NCBI RefSeq assembly: GCF_039543565.1
Contig: NZ_BAABJZ010000008.1
Location: 29,948 to 93,947 of the forward strand
Source: Ferrimonas pelagia
GTDB lineage: Bacteria > Pseudomonadota > Gammaproteobacteria > Enterobacterales > Shewanellaceae
Direction: 5' to 3'
Length of the DNA stretch: 64,000 bases
Part shown: positions 26,434 through 33,905 of the stretch, one piece after another
How positions within the stretch are numbered: position 1 is the stretch's first letter
Layout of the letters: each line of letters begins with the position of its first letter
Program-made: the position numbers and the translations under genes
Notes under the pieces: generated by a model
Told to the model about the DNA's origin: nothing
Database searches by the model: none
The model's input: the letters and a program-made list of their open reading frames with translations, nothing else

Positions 26434-27546
26434 TTAAACCTGCTCGGTGGTTTTCAGCGCATCCACCAACTTGTGCTTCCACACATCTTCACCGCCGATC
26501 AGCCCATCAAGCCAGGCCGCGCGGCGATAGTGCAGGTGACAATCGAATTCCCAGGTAAAGCCATTGCCGCCGTGAACCTGAATGTTCTCCGCCGCCGCCA
26601 ACGTGTAGGCCTGACAACCGGCAACTCGAGCAGTAGCCGCCGCCAAGGGCAGATCTGGCGCGTCCTCCGCCAGCGCCCAAGCGCCGTACATGGCGTTGGC
26701 GCGCAGCAGCTCAATCGCGGTAAAGACATCCGCCAGCTTGTGCTTGATCGCCTGAAAACTCGCGATGGGTTTAGAGAAGGCGTAACGCCCCATGCTGTAA
26801 GCCACACTGGCCTGAAGACAGGCACCGGCACCACCAAGCTGCTCAAACGCCAGCAACACCGCCGCCCGATCAAACAACTGACTCTGCAATCCTGGCGCCT
26901 GACCTGAAGCACCGAGGCGCTCCGCCGGGGTCGACTCAAACTGGATCAGTGCGGCGCTGCGGGTGGGATCCAGGGTATCGACGGTTTTACGCAGCGTTGG
27001 CGCCAGCGCAACCACAAACCAAGAATCAACAAGCTCATCGTTTTCGGCCTCCTCAGCCTGCACCTCTTGCGCTCGTACCAGAGCAAAGTCCGCTGCCATG
27101 CCATCGGCGACGGGCAGCTTAATGCCGGAGATCGCCCCATCCTGATACACGCAAGGCGTGTCGCCATCACTGATCGCGACCGTACCAATGACCGCGCCTT
27201 CGGCAAGCTGCGGCAACCAGTGTTGTTTCTGAGTGTCGCTGCCTGCCAGCAGCAGGAGCTCTGTCGCCAGATAACTGGAGCTGGCAAACGGCGTCGGTGC
27301 CAGGCTCGCCCCCAACTGTTCTGCGATCACGCACTGGGCCAACTGGCCCATGCCAAGACCGCCATACTGCTCAGGGATGGCCACCGCGGGCCAACCCAAC
27401 TCCACCATCTGTTGCCACAACTGGGTATCGTACTGCGCCTCGCTATCGAGCACGCCACGCACCCGTTCGATGCTCGCGTGTTCACGCAACATCACTTTGG
27501 CCTGCTTGCGGATCATCTTATGTTCGTCGGAAAAATCGAAATTCAT
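26434..27546 (-). CDS. Acyl-CoA dehydrogenase (shorter partner)
   Basis: A 370-residue acyl-CoA dehydrogenase homologue. The N-terminal helices (HKMIRKQAKVMLREHASIERVRG), a reduced middle domain with an acidic insert (about 165-185) and the C-terminal motif ENIQVHGGNGFTWEFDCHLHYRRA are visible. The typical FAD-binding motifs of the middle domain are poorly conserved compared with the neighbouring larger enzyme. Together with gene adjacency this suggests an obligate partner subunit, as in alpha2-beta2 dehydrogenases, rather than an independent enzyme. It is co-transcribed with its neighbours. Confidence 0.87.
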   Translation of the reverse strand: MNFDFSDEHKMIRKQAKVMLREHASIERVRGVLDSEAQYDTQLWQQMVELGWPAVAIPEQYGGLGMGQLAQCVIAEQLGASLAPTPFASSSYLATELLLLAGSDTQKQHWLPQLAEGAVIGTVAISDGDTPCVYQDGAISGIKLPVADGMAADFALVRAQEVQAEEAENDELVDSWFVVALAPTLRKTVDTLDPTRSAALIQFESTPAERLGASGQAPGLQSQLFDRAAVLLAFEQLGGAGACLQASVAYSMGRYAFSKPIASFQAIKHKLADVFTAIELLRANAMYGAWALAEDAPDLPLAAATARVAGCQAYTLAAAENIQVHGGNGFTWEFDCHLHYRRAAWLDGLIGGEDVWKHKLVDALKTTEQV

Positions 27547-27588
27547 GCTTCGGTCCTTTTCTCTACTGTCCTTTGCGTTGCAGTGGGC

Positions 27589-29754
27589 TTAAACAAACTG
27601 CGCATCGCGTTCGGCCATATCCCACAACAGTTGGGGCGGCGTGAATTGTGCGCCATAGCGTTCGGCCAGTTGCTGGGCGCGCTGAGCAAAAGCGCGAACG
27701 CCATAGGCATTAATAAACTGGAAGACGCCGCCGGTATTGGGTGGGAAGCCAATACCGAAGATGGAGCCGACGTTGCCGTCCGCGGCGCGCTCGACCACGC
27801 CCTCCTCCATCGCCCGCACCGCTTCAATGCTTTGGCAAAACAGCAGGCGATCCTTAATGTCTTCAAACGGGATCTCGGTGTAGCCTTCGGGGGCGAAATG
27901 GGTTTTCATCCCCGGCCAGATCCGCTTCGTGCCTTTTTCCGGGTAGTCGTAGTAACCCCCACCAAAGGCTTTACCTTGACGGTCAAACTCCTCCACCATG
28001 CGCCCGACTAAGATCGCCGCCGCGCTCTCCGGCAGCGTCTTACCCTGCGCCTCGGCATCCGCTTGCATCTGCTGGCCGTTCTTGTAAGCCGTGGCCTGAC
28101 TGATCTCATCGATCGCCGCCAGCGGGCCCACCGGTGAGCCATTAAACTTGGCCGCATTCTCAATCAAGACGGGATTGATCCCCTCCAGCACCATGGCCGC
28201 CCCTTCGCTGATAGTGGTGCCGATCACCCGGGTGGTGAAAAAGCCCGGCGCGTCGTTGACCACAATGGGGGTTTTACCCAGGCGCTGGGCCAGATCAAAC
28301 GCGGTGGCCAGCGCCGCGTCCGAGGTTTGCTCACCACTGATGATCTCCACCAACGGCATCTTCTCGGCGGGCGAGAAGAAGTGCATGCCAATGAAGTTCT
28401 GCGGACGCTTGGAAGCGTGAGCCAGTTCGGTGATCGGCAGTGCCGAGGTATTGGAGGCAACGATGCATTGCGGTCCCACCGCGCTCTCTACTTCCGCGGT
28501 CACCGCCGCTTTGATTTTGCGATCTTCAAACACCGCTTCAATCACGATGTCGCAACCGGCCAGATCGGCCGCCTCCGCCGTCGGATGGATCAAGCCCAAG
28601 ATCCGCTCGGCCCCGGCCGCATCGATGCGACGATTTTTCTCACACACCGCCGCTGCATAGCCTTTGCCTTTATCCGCATTGGCCTGATTGATGTCCTTAA
28701 GCACCACCTGCAACCCGGTTTTCGCGACAGCAAACGCAATGCCCGCCCCCATCTGACCGGCGCCGATGATCCCGATCTTGCTCAGCTCACTGCGCGGCAA
28801 TTTCGGCCGACTGGCACCGTTGTTGATGTCGCCCAGCTGAAAGAAGAAGGTGCGGATCATGTTCTTGGCGGTCTGACTGGTCATCAGGTTAAGGAAATAG
28901 CGGGTCTCGATATTCTGCGCCGTATCGAAATCCACCTTGGCGACGTCATGGGCGCAGGCAAAGATCGCCTTGGGGGCCGGAAAGTTGTTGTTGGTGTTGT
29001 TCATCACCCCAACCGGACCAAAGTAGATCAGCCCCTCCAGCGCCTGACTCTTCTGTTTGTCCGCTGGCGAGCCGCCGGGAATGGCAAAGCCTTTCTCATC
29101 CCAGGGCTGACGCGCCTCGGGGTTAGCCATGATCCAGGCTTTGGCTTTGGCGTGCATCTCCACTTCGTCAGCGGCGAGCTGGTCCACCCAGCCCTTCTCC
29201 AAGGCCGCTCTTGCCTTGAACTTGGCCCCGCTGGACAACCAGGGAATGGCTTTCTCCAGACCAAACAGGCGCACGGTCCGGCATATGCCACCGGCACCAG
29301 GCAGCAGCCCAAGCTGTGCTTCAGGCAGGCCGACTTCCAGCTTTTTGCTGTCGATCGCTACCCGGTGGTGACACGCCAGGCAGATCTCAAAGCCGCCGCC
29401 GAGCGCCGATCCGTTGATCCCCACCGCCACTGGCACACCAAGGGTTTCCAGACGACGCAGCGGCTGCTTGGCCTCATCGATTTTGGCAAATTGTTGATCC
29501 GCTTCTTCCGGGCTGAATTCGTTAGGAACCTGAAGCAGGGACTTGAGATCGCCACCGCCAAAGAAGGACTTCTTGCCGGAGCGCAGATAAACGCCGCGGA
29601 CGCCGCCGTCGGCCACCCGCTGTGCGAGTTCGGCCACGGCCGACTGCATCGCCTCAATGTAGTCATAACCCATGGTGTTCACCGACACCCCAGGCTGGTC
29701 AAAGACCAGCTCAATGATCCCGTCGCTGTCTTGCTCTAATCGGATATAGCTCAT
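27589..29754 (-). CDS. Bifunctional enoyl-CoA hydratase/3-hydroxyacyl-CoA dehydrogenase, FadJ/FadB-like
   Basis: A 721-residue multifunctional protein. The N-terminal crotonase domain has both catalytic glutamates (E123 in GGGFEICLA and E145 in GLPEAQLGLLPGAGG). The NAD-binding motif GIIGAGQMGAG lies at about 328-338, and the hydroxyacyl dehydrogenase motif NFIGMHFFSPAEKMPLVEII contains the catalytic His. It carries out the hydration and NAD-dependent oxidation steps of beta-oxidation. ATG at 29754 has AAAGGAGG 8 bases upstream; an upstream frame opening at 29814 would run into the thiolase gene. It works with the thiolase encoded just upstream, as in FadBA or FadJI complexes. Confidence 0.92.
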   Translation of the reverse strand: MSYIRLEQDSDGIIELVFDQPGVSVNTMGYDYIEAMQSAVAELAQRVADGGVRGVYLRSGKKSFFGGGDLKSLLQVPNEFSPEEADQQFAKIDEAKQPLRRLETLGVPVAVGINGSALGGGFEICLACHHRVAIDSKKLEVGLPEAQLGLLPGAGGICRTVRLFGLEKAIPWLSSGAKFKARAALEKGWVDQLAADEVEMHAKAKAWIMANPEARQPWDEKGFAIPGGSPADKQKSQALEGLIYFGPVGVMNNTNNNFPAPKAIFACAHDVAKVDFDTAQNIETRYFLNLMTSQTAKNMIRTFFFQLGDINNGASRPKLPRSELSKIGIIGAGQMGAGIAFAVAKTGLQVVLKDINQANADKGKGYAAAVCEKNRRIDAAGAERILGLIHPTAEAADLAGCDIVIEAVFEDRKIKAAVTAEVESAVGPQCIVASNTSALPITELAHASKRPQNFIGMHFFSPAEKMPLVEIISGEQTSDAALATAFDLAQRLGKTPIVVNDAPGFFTTRVIGTTISEGAAMVLEGINPVLIENAAKFNGSPVGPLAAIDEISQATAYKNGQQMQADAEAQGKTLPESAAAILVGRMVEEFDRQGKAFGGGYYDYPEKGTKRIWPGMKTHFAPEGYTEIPFEDIKDRLLFCQSIEAVRAMEEGVVERAADGNVGSIFGIGFPPNTGGVFQFINAYGVRAFAQRAQQLAERYGAQFTPPQLLWDMAERDAQFV

Positions 29755-29767
29755 GATCTGGCCTCCT

Positions 29768-30991
29768 TTAAACGCGTTCAATAATGGTGGCGATCCCGAT
29801 CCCGCCGCCGGCACACAGGGTGATCAAACCCCGCTTCAGTTCCCGCCGTTCCAGCTCATCGAGCAGGGTGCCCACCAGCATGGCGCCAGTGGCGCCAATG
29901 GGGTGGCCCATGGCGATGGCACCGCCGTTGACGTTGATCTTTTCATCGGGAATGCCGAGATTCTTCTGATAGCGCAGCACCACCGAAGCAAAGGCTTCGT
30001 TGAGCTCAAACAGATCGATGTCATCCAGGGTCAGTCCGGCTTTGTCCAGTGCCTTGAGGGTGGCGGGCTCGGGACCGGCCAGCATAATGGTGGGCTCGGT
30101 GCCAGTGTTGGCACAGGCAACGATGCGGGCGCGGGGTTTCAGCCCTTGGGCCTGACCTGCGGCTTCGGTGCCCACCAGTACCAAGGCCGCGCCGTCGACG
30201 AGGCCGGAGGAGTTACCGGCGGTATGCCGATAGGGAATGGTGTCAATTTGCGGGTACTTAAACTTGGCCAGATCCGTGTGGCCATATTGGCCGAACATGG
30301 CAAAAGAGGGCTTGAGCTTACCGAGCTGTTCGGTGCTGATCCCCTCGCGTATGTGCTCATCTTTGGCCAGGATGGTGCAACCGTTCATGTCGGTCACCGG
30401 CACCACTGAGCGGTCGAAGTAACCCTGCTGCCAGGCGTTGGCCGCCCGCTGCTGGGACAGCTGGGCATAGCCGTCGAGTTGCTCTCGGGAAAATCCTTCC
30501 AACTCCGCAGTTAAGTCCGCCGCCAGCCCCTGGGAGATCCCGTAGCTGTGCATCGCAGTCCAGGGATCCCCTGCCGCCGCGCCGCTGGCGCCAATGCCGA
30601 GGCGCGACATGGATTCGACCCCACCCGCCACCACCAGCTCTTCAAAGCCGGAGCGGATCTTCATCGCCGCGATATTGACCGCGTCCAAGCCGCCGGCGCA
30701 GTAGCGGTGCAATTGAGCGCCAGTGGTGATGTCGTCCCAATCGGAGTAGACCAGCGCGGTCTTGGCGATGTTCTGGCCCTGCTCGCCCACCGGCTCACCG
30801 GTGGCCAGGATCATGTCGTCCACCTGACGAGTATCCAGCTCATTGCGCTGCTTGAGCGCCTTAAGCAGTGTGTTAACCAGATCCACCGGCTTCACTTCAT
30901 ACAGGCTGCCGCCGGGCTTACCCGGTGCGCCGGCTTTGCCACTGCCCCTTGGGGTGCGAATGGCGTCATAGATATAGGCTTCTGTGCTCAT
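29768..30991 (-). CDS. Acetyl-CoA C-acyltransferase (thiolase)
   Basis: A 407-residue thiolase that splits 3-ketoacyl-CoA with CoA. The nucleophilic Cys is at residue 98 (HRYCAGGLDAVNIAA), and the C-terminal motifs NVNGGAIAMGHPIGATGA and CAGGGIGIATII supply the catalytic His and second Cys. It is the first gene of the five-gene operon; the following FadJ-like gene starts 13 bases after its stop. It is divergent from an AraC-type regulator, with an in-phase direct repeat in the shared promoter region. Confidence 0.92.
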   Translation of the reverse strand: MSTEAYIYDAIRTPRGSGKAGAPGKPGGSLYEVKPVDLVNTLLKALKQRNELDTRQVDDMILATGEPVGEQGQNIAKTALVYSDWDDITTGAQLHRYCAGGLDAVNIAAMKIRSGFEELVVAGGVESMSRLGIGASGAAAGDPWTAMHSYGISQGLAADLTAELEGFSREQLDGYAQLSQQRAANAWQQGYFDRSVVPVTDMNGCTILAKDEHIREGISTEQLGKLKPSFAMFGQYGHTDLAKFKYPQIDTIPYRHTAGNSSGLVDGAALVLVGTEAAGQAQGLKPRARIVACANTGTEPTIMLAGPEPATLKALDKAGLTLDDIDLFELNEAFASVVLRYQKNLGIPDEKINVNGGAIAMGHPIGATGAMLVGTLLDELERRELKRGLITLCAGGGIGIATIIERV

Positions 30992-31071
30992 GCGTGTCCC
31001 TGCTCGCTAGTCTGTTCGGTTTATGTTGCTGAGGCTTAAACCGAGTATATTGAGCAGAAGTCGCACAACTC

Positions 31072-31107
31072 TGGTGCGCAGTGGCCCATCTTTGGTGCGC
31101 AGTGGCC
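31072..31107. promoter_or_regulatory. Direct repeat, probable AraC-type operator of the beta-oxidation operon
   Basis: The 15-base sequence tggtgcgcagtggcc occurs exactly twice (31072-31086 and 31093-31107). The period is 21 bases, two turns of the helix, so both copies face the same side of DNA. It lies between the divergent thiolase operon and the AraC-family gene. Tandem half-sites in phase are the usual arrangement for AraC-family regulators. Confidence 0.7.
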
Positions 31108-31155
31108 AACATGCACCGGGAAAAATGAACCCGAGAATTGAGAGACAGAGAACGG

Positions 31156-32163
31156 ATGACCGAGCACACTTCCGTGGCCACCATTGGCCGCATCATTGCA
31201 TTGACGCTGGACGGCCTGGGCTGCGACGGCGATGCGGTGATTGAGCAAGCCGGTCTGGATCCCACCCACTCCTACAACCCTCATGCACGCTACCCTTCCG
31301 AGGCGGTGCAGGCGCTGTGGCGCATCGCGGCCCAGATCAGCGGCGATCCCGCCTTTGGCCTGCGGGTGCCCGGGTACAGCACCAACACCGTCAGCCCAGC
31401 CATGACTGCGGCGTTCGCCAGCAGCGAGACCTTGCGCGGCGCGCTGGATCGCCTCTGTCGCATGTTCCCCTTTGTGAATCATTACGGCGCACTGGTACTG
31501 GAAGAAAGAGAGGAAACGGCCTGGCTGGTGTATCGACTCAGTGCCGTGGAGCGGGCGACCATCGCCGATGAAGCGATGGATGCGCTGTTTGCGGCCATCG
31601 TGGTGGGCCTGCGCAACGCCATCTTGCCGGAGTTTGCGGTCAGCGCGGTCGAACTGATGCGACCGTTACCGGACGATCCGTCTGCCTATACCGAGCTGTA
31701 CCGTGCCCCGGTGCTGTTTGACTGTGGGCAGGATCGCATCGGCCTGGCCAGCGCCCTGCTCGACCAACCCCTGCTCGGGGCCAATAATGAGATGGCGCAA
31801 CTCAGCGAGCAGTTGATCGCCAACAGCATGAACACCCTGACCCAGTCGGATCTGATCACCCGTACCCGCGCCCTATTGCAGGAACGTCTGGCCGACGGTG
31901 AGCCGGATCAAGCGGAGATCGCCACCGCCTTACACCTCTCCAGCCGTCAGTTCCGACGCAAACTCAGCGCACTGGGCACCGGCTACAGTGCCCTGCTGGC
32001 GGACTGCCGTCATAAGATGGCCAAGAAGTACCTGCTGCAAAATACCCTGCCCCTATCCGAAATCACCCAACGGCTGGGCTTCTCCGACCAAAGCAACTTC
32101 TCTAAGGCCTTCAAGCGCTGGGAGGGGGAGAGCCCGGCACAGTTTCGCCAACGCCACAGCTGA
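31156..32163 (+). CDS. AraC family transcriptional regulator
   Basis: A 335-residue regulator. It has the N-terminal ligand-sensing region of the arabinose-binding-like type (about 15-200; SEAVQALWRIAAQISGDPAFGLRVP) and a C-terminal double helix-turn-helix ending SDQSNFSKAFKRWEGESPAQFRQRH. This layout is common in regulators that sit beside lipid or amino-acid catabolic operons. ATG at 31156 (GAGA upstream) is preferred over TTG at 31138. It is divergent from the thiolase operon and probably activates it through the direct repeat. The inducer is probably an acyl-CoA or a related metabolite, but that is inference. Confidence 0.88.
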   Translation: MTEHTSVATIGRIIALTLDGLGCDGDAVIEQAGLDPTHSYNPHARYPSEAVQALWRIAAQISGDPAFGLRVPGYSTNTVSPAMTAAFASSETLRGALDRLCRMFPFVNHYGALVLEEREETAWLVYRLSAVERATIADEAMDALFAAIVVGLRNAILPEFAVSAVELMRPLPDDPSAYTELYRAPVLFDCGQDRIGLASALLDQPLLGANNEMAQLSEQLIANSMNTLTQSDLITRTRALLQERLADGEPDQAEIATALHLSSRQFRRKLSALGTGYSALLADCRHKMAKKYLLQNTLPLSEITQRLGFSDQSNFSKAFKRWEGESPAQFRQRHS

Positions 32164-32312
32164 ACCAACGTCCTGTCGAGCATGCGCGGGACAAACAAGC
32201 GGAAGCAGCTCACGCCCTGCCGATAATCCACTTTTCTGGCCCACTAAGAGCAGGCACACTGACCGCCATAAATCGGCTCGTTAGAGCCCCGCTTCGCTGG
32301 AATAACAAGACC

Positions 32313-32780
32313 ATGAAACTACGCCCCCTGCTCGCTCCCCTGCTCGCCGCCCTCTGTCTGGCCACTCCGGTACACGCCCGTACCGCCGCCGAACCCATCG
32401 ACATGGAAGGCATGCTGTTTGCTGGCAAAAACGAACGAGGCCAGTTTCTTGAATATCGCCTGTTGTCAGAGGGCCGTTTGCATTTCTGGCTCCTAACGCC
32501 ACAAGGCGTGCAGCTGCCCGCCCGCGATGCCAAAATCCGCTGGCGCCAAGAGGGGGAGAGCGTCGTCTTTCATAACCCGGAAGGGTTGAGCGTGCGCTTT
32601 ACCCGGGACGGCCGTTGCCTGGATGGCCAAGCCATGCTGTTTCCCGATAACAAGGGCGGCGATATCCAATGGCCCGCGGTGCTGGATCAGATCCCAAAAT
32701 CCAACTATGCCCTGCTGGAAGACAACCCCTGGATGATGGCCAGAGAGCTGCTGACCTTCGAAAGCCGCTGCATTGAGTGA
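32313..32780 (+). CDS. Hypothetical exported protein
   Basis: A 155-residue protein with a clear signal peptide (MKLRPLLAPLLAALCLATPVHA) and no lipobox. The mature part is mixed strand and helix with two cysteines (in DGRCLDG and SRCIE) that could form a disulfide. GGAATAACAAG lies before the ATG. I do not recognise the family. It stands alone between the AraC gene and a converging small membrane protein. Confidence 0.65.
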   Translation: MKLRPLLAPLLAALCLATPVHARTAAEPIDMEGMLFAGKNERGQFLEYRLLSEGRLHFWLLTPQGVQLPARDAKIRWRQEGESVVFHNPEGLSVRFTRDGRCLDGQAMLFPDNKGGDIQWPAVLDQIPKSNYALLEDNPWMMARELLTFESRCIE

Positions 32781-32829
32781 GCCGCAAGAGGTTTGTCAAC
32801 GAGGGTCGGCTTGCAGCAAGCTTACCCTC

Positions 32830-33204
32830 CTATTTGACGACCTGCCTGACGGCATCCTGGAACAATCGCAACAACATCGCCGCCACCGCCAATCCCTTGC
32901 TGAGCAAGCCGCCAAACAGCAAGGTCGACGCACAGACGTAATATTTCCAGGGTGGCAACAGTCGGCCTCGCATCAAGCTCACTGCCAGATAAGCCCCCAG
33001 TCCCAACCAAAGGGCATTAAGCAGTAGCAATGCGGCGGTCACCAGCTGGGCCTGATAGGGTGCCAGCTCGCTAAATTGTCGTGACACCATGGCCACGAGC
33101 TCCGGCGCTTGCCATAGACTCATCAATAGATTGCCCACATTGACCGCCAGGATCACCGCCCCCAAACCTTGACCGAACTGAGGTGCCTTTGCTTTCAACA
33201 TCAT
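32830..33204 (-). CDS. Hypothetical small membrane protein
   Basis: A 124-residue protein with about three to four hydrophobic helices (residues about 12-30, 48-72 and 88-112). ATG at 33204 has GAGG 6 bases upstream; in-frame starts further up (33216, 33318) are less well supported and lack hydrophobic or coding character. The family is not recognised. It converges with the exported protein gene; a small gcttgcagcaagc hairpin lies between them. Confidence 0.55.
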   Translation of the reverse strand: MMLKAKAPQFGQGLGAVILAVNVGNLLMSLWQAPELVAMVSRQFSELAPYQAQLVTAALLLLNALWLGLGAYLAVSLMRGRLLPPWKYYVCASTLLFGGLLSKGLAVAAMLLRLFQDAVRQVVK

Positions 33205-33499
33205 TCCTGCCCTCATGAAAAAGGCGGAGTCTAGCAAGCTATCGTGACAAACCCAATGGCTTAAACCGAACGCCTCCTGCCCACCGAACGGGCATCGCCC
33301 CCCTCTTGGCTGCGTCAAGTGAACTGAAGTGAAGTCGCGTGTCGTAGCCTTGTTTTCAGGCGTGTCTTTGATACATTCAAACAGTGGTATGATGACTTTT
33401 TCTCATGAAATTCGCCAGGAACGGCGCTGCTAAGCGCCATTCATACCCCGACAACTCGGCTCATGTTCGTTCATTCCCCCAGCTCACAAGGATGTGAAA

Positions 33500-33825
33500 A
33501 TGGCGACAATCAGCGAGAACAGCGATCCATCAAAACTGACTACCTAAACCGGTTTGAGAGCGGCTCCACTGAGCCTCTGCTCTTTACGGTGAGCGCGATC
33601 GCAACCGGTGCAGAAGCCAGAGAAATAAACCGGTTACTCAAAGCCACACTGCCGGTCCAGCAGATCCGCACCAGCAACAGCCTGTTGCCTTTCTCCTCAA
33701 GAGCCACAGCTTACCGATTAACCCCAAAGGCGGTCACGCCGGATTACCTTACGCGGATCCTGGAACTCGAACAGCAGTTACAACACCGATTCGGAGTAAA
33801 GATCCAACTCGAGCAACGGCCATAA
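33500..33825 (+). pseudogene. Hypothetical small protein, probably frameshifted near its start
   Basis: A plausible start (ATG at 33500 with AAGGATGTG upstream) opens a frame reading MATISENSDPSK and then hits TAA after 15 codons. Re-reading one base in the AAAA run at 33532-33535 joins it to a long open frame, TDYLNRFESGSTEPLLF..., which continues to 33825. Alternatively the long frame begins at ATG 33463 (120 residues), but its first 25 residues look non-coding. The family is unknown; the C-terminus is a charged helix ending HRFGVKIQLEQRP. Confidence 0.4.
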
Positions 33826-33852
33826 GCGGCCGCAGGGCGACTCGGCGCTGGC

Positions 33853-33874
33853 GGTTATCCCCGAGGGGATAACC
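33853..33874. terminator. Hairpin between convergent genes, possible terminator
   Basis: A 9-bp stem (ggttatccc with gggataacc) and 4-base loop. It lies between the small hypothetical gene and the converging M3 peptidase gene and has no T-run. Confidence 0.4.
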
Positions 33875-33905
33875 CAAGAGAGCCGCCCAAGCCAAGTGAT
33901 ATCGG

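Noticed and set aside
25150..26907. 585-codon open frame on the plus strand opposite the two acyl-CoA dehydrogenase genes
   Set aside because: It is the complement of strongly conserved genes, has no recognisable domain or ribosome-binding site, and is a by-product of GC-rich codon usage.
28327..29739. 470-codon open frame on the plus strand opposite the FadJ-like gene
   Set aside because: Antisense shadow of a conserved multifunctional enzyme; arginine-, histidine- and glycine-rich sequence without any family resemblance.
33532..33535. Programmed -1 frameshift in the small hypothetical gene
   Set aside because: The heptamer around the A-run does not fit known slippery sites and no downstream stimulatory structure is evident; a mutation or error is simpler.
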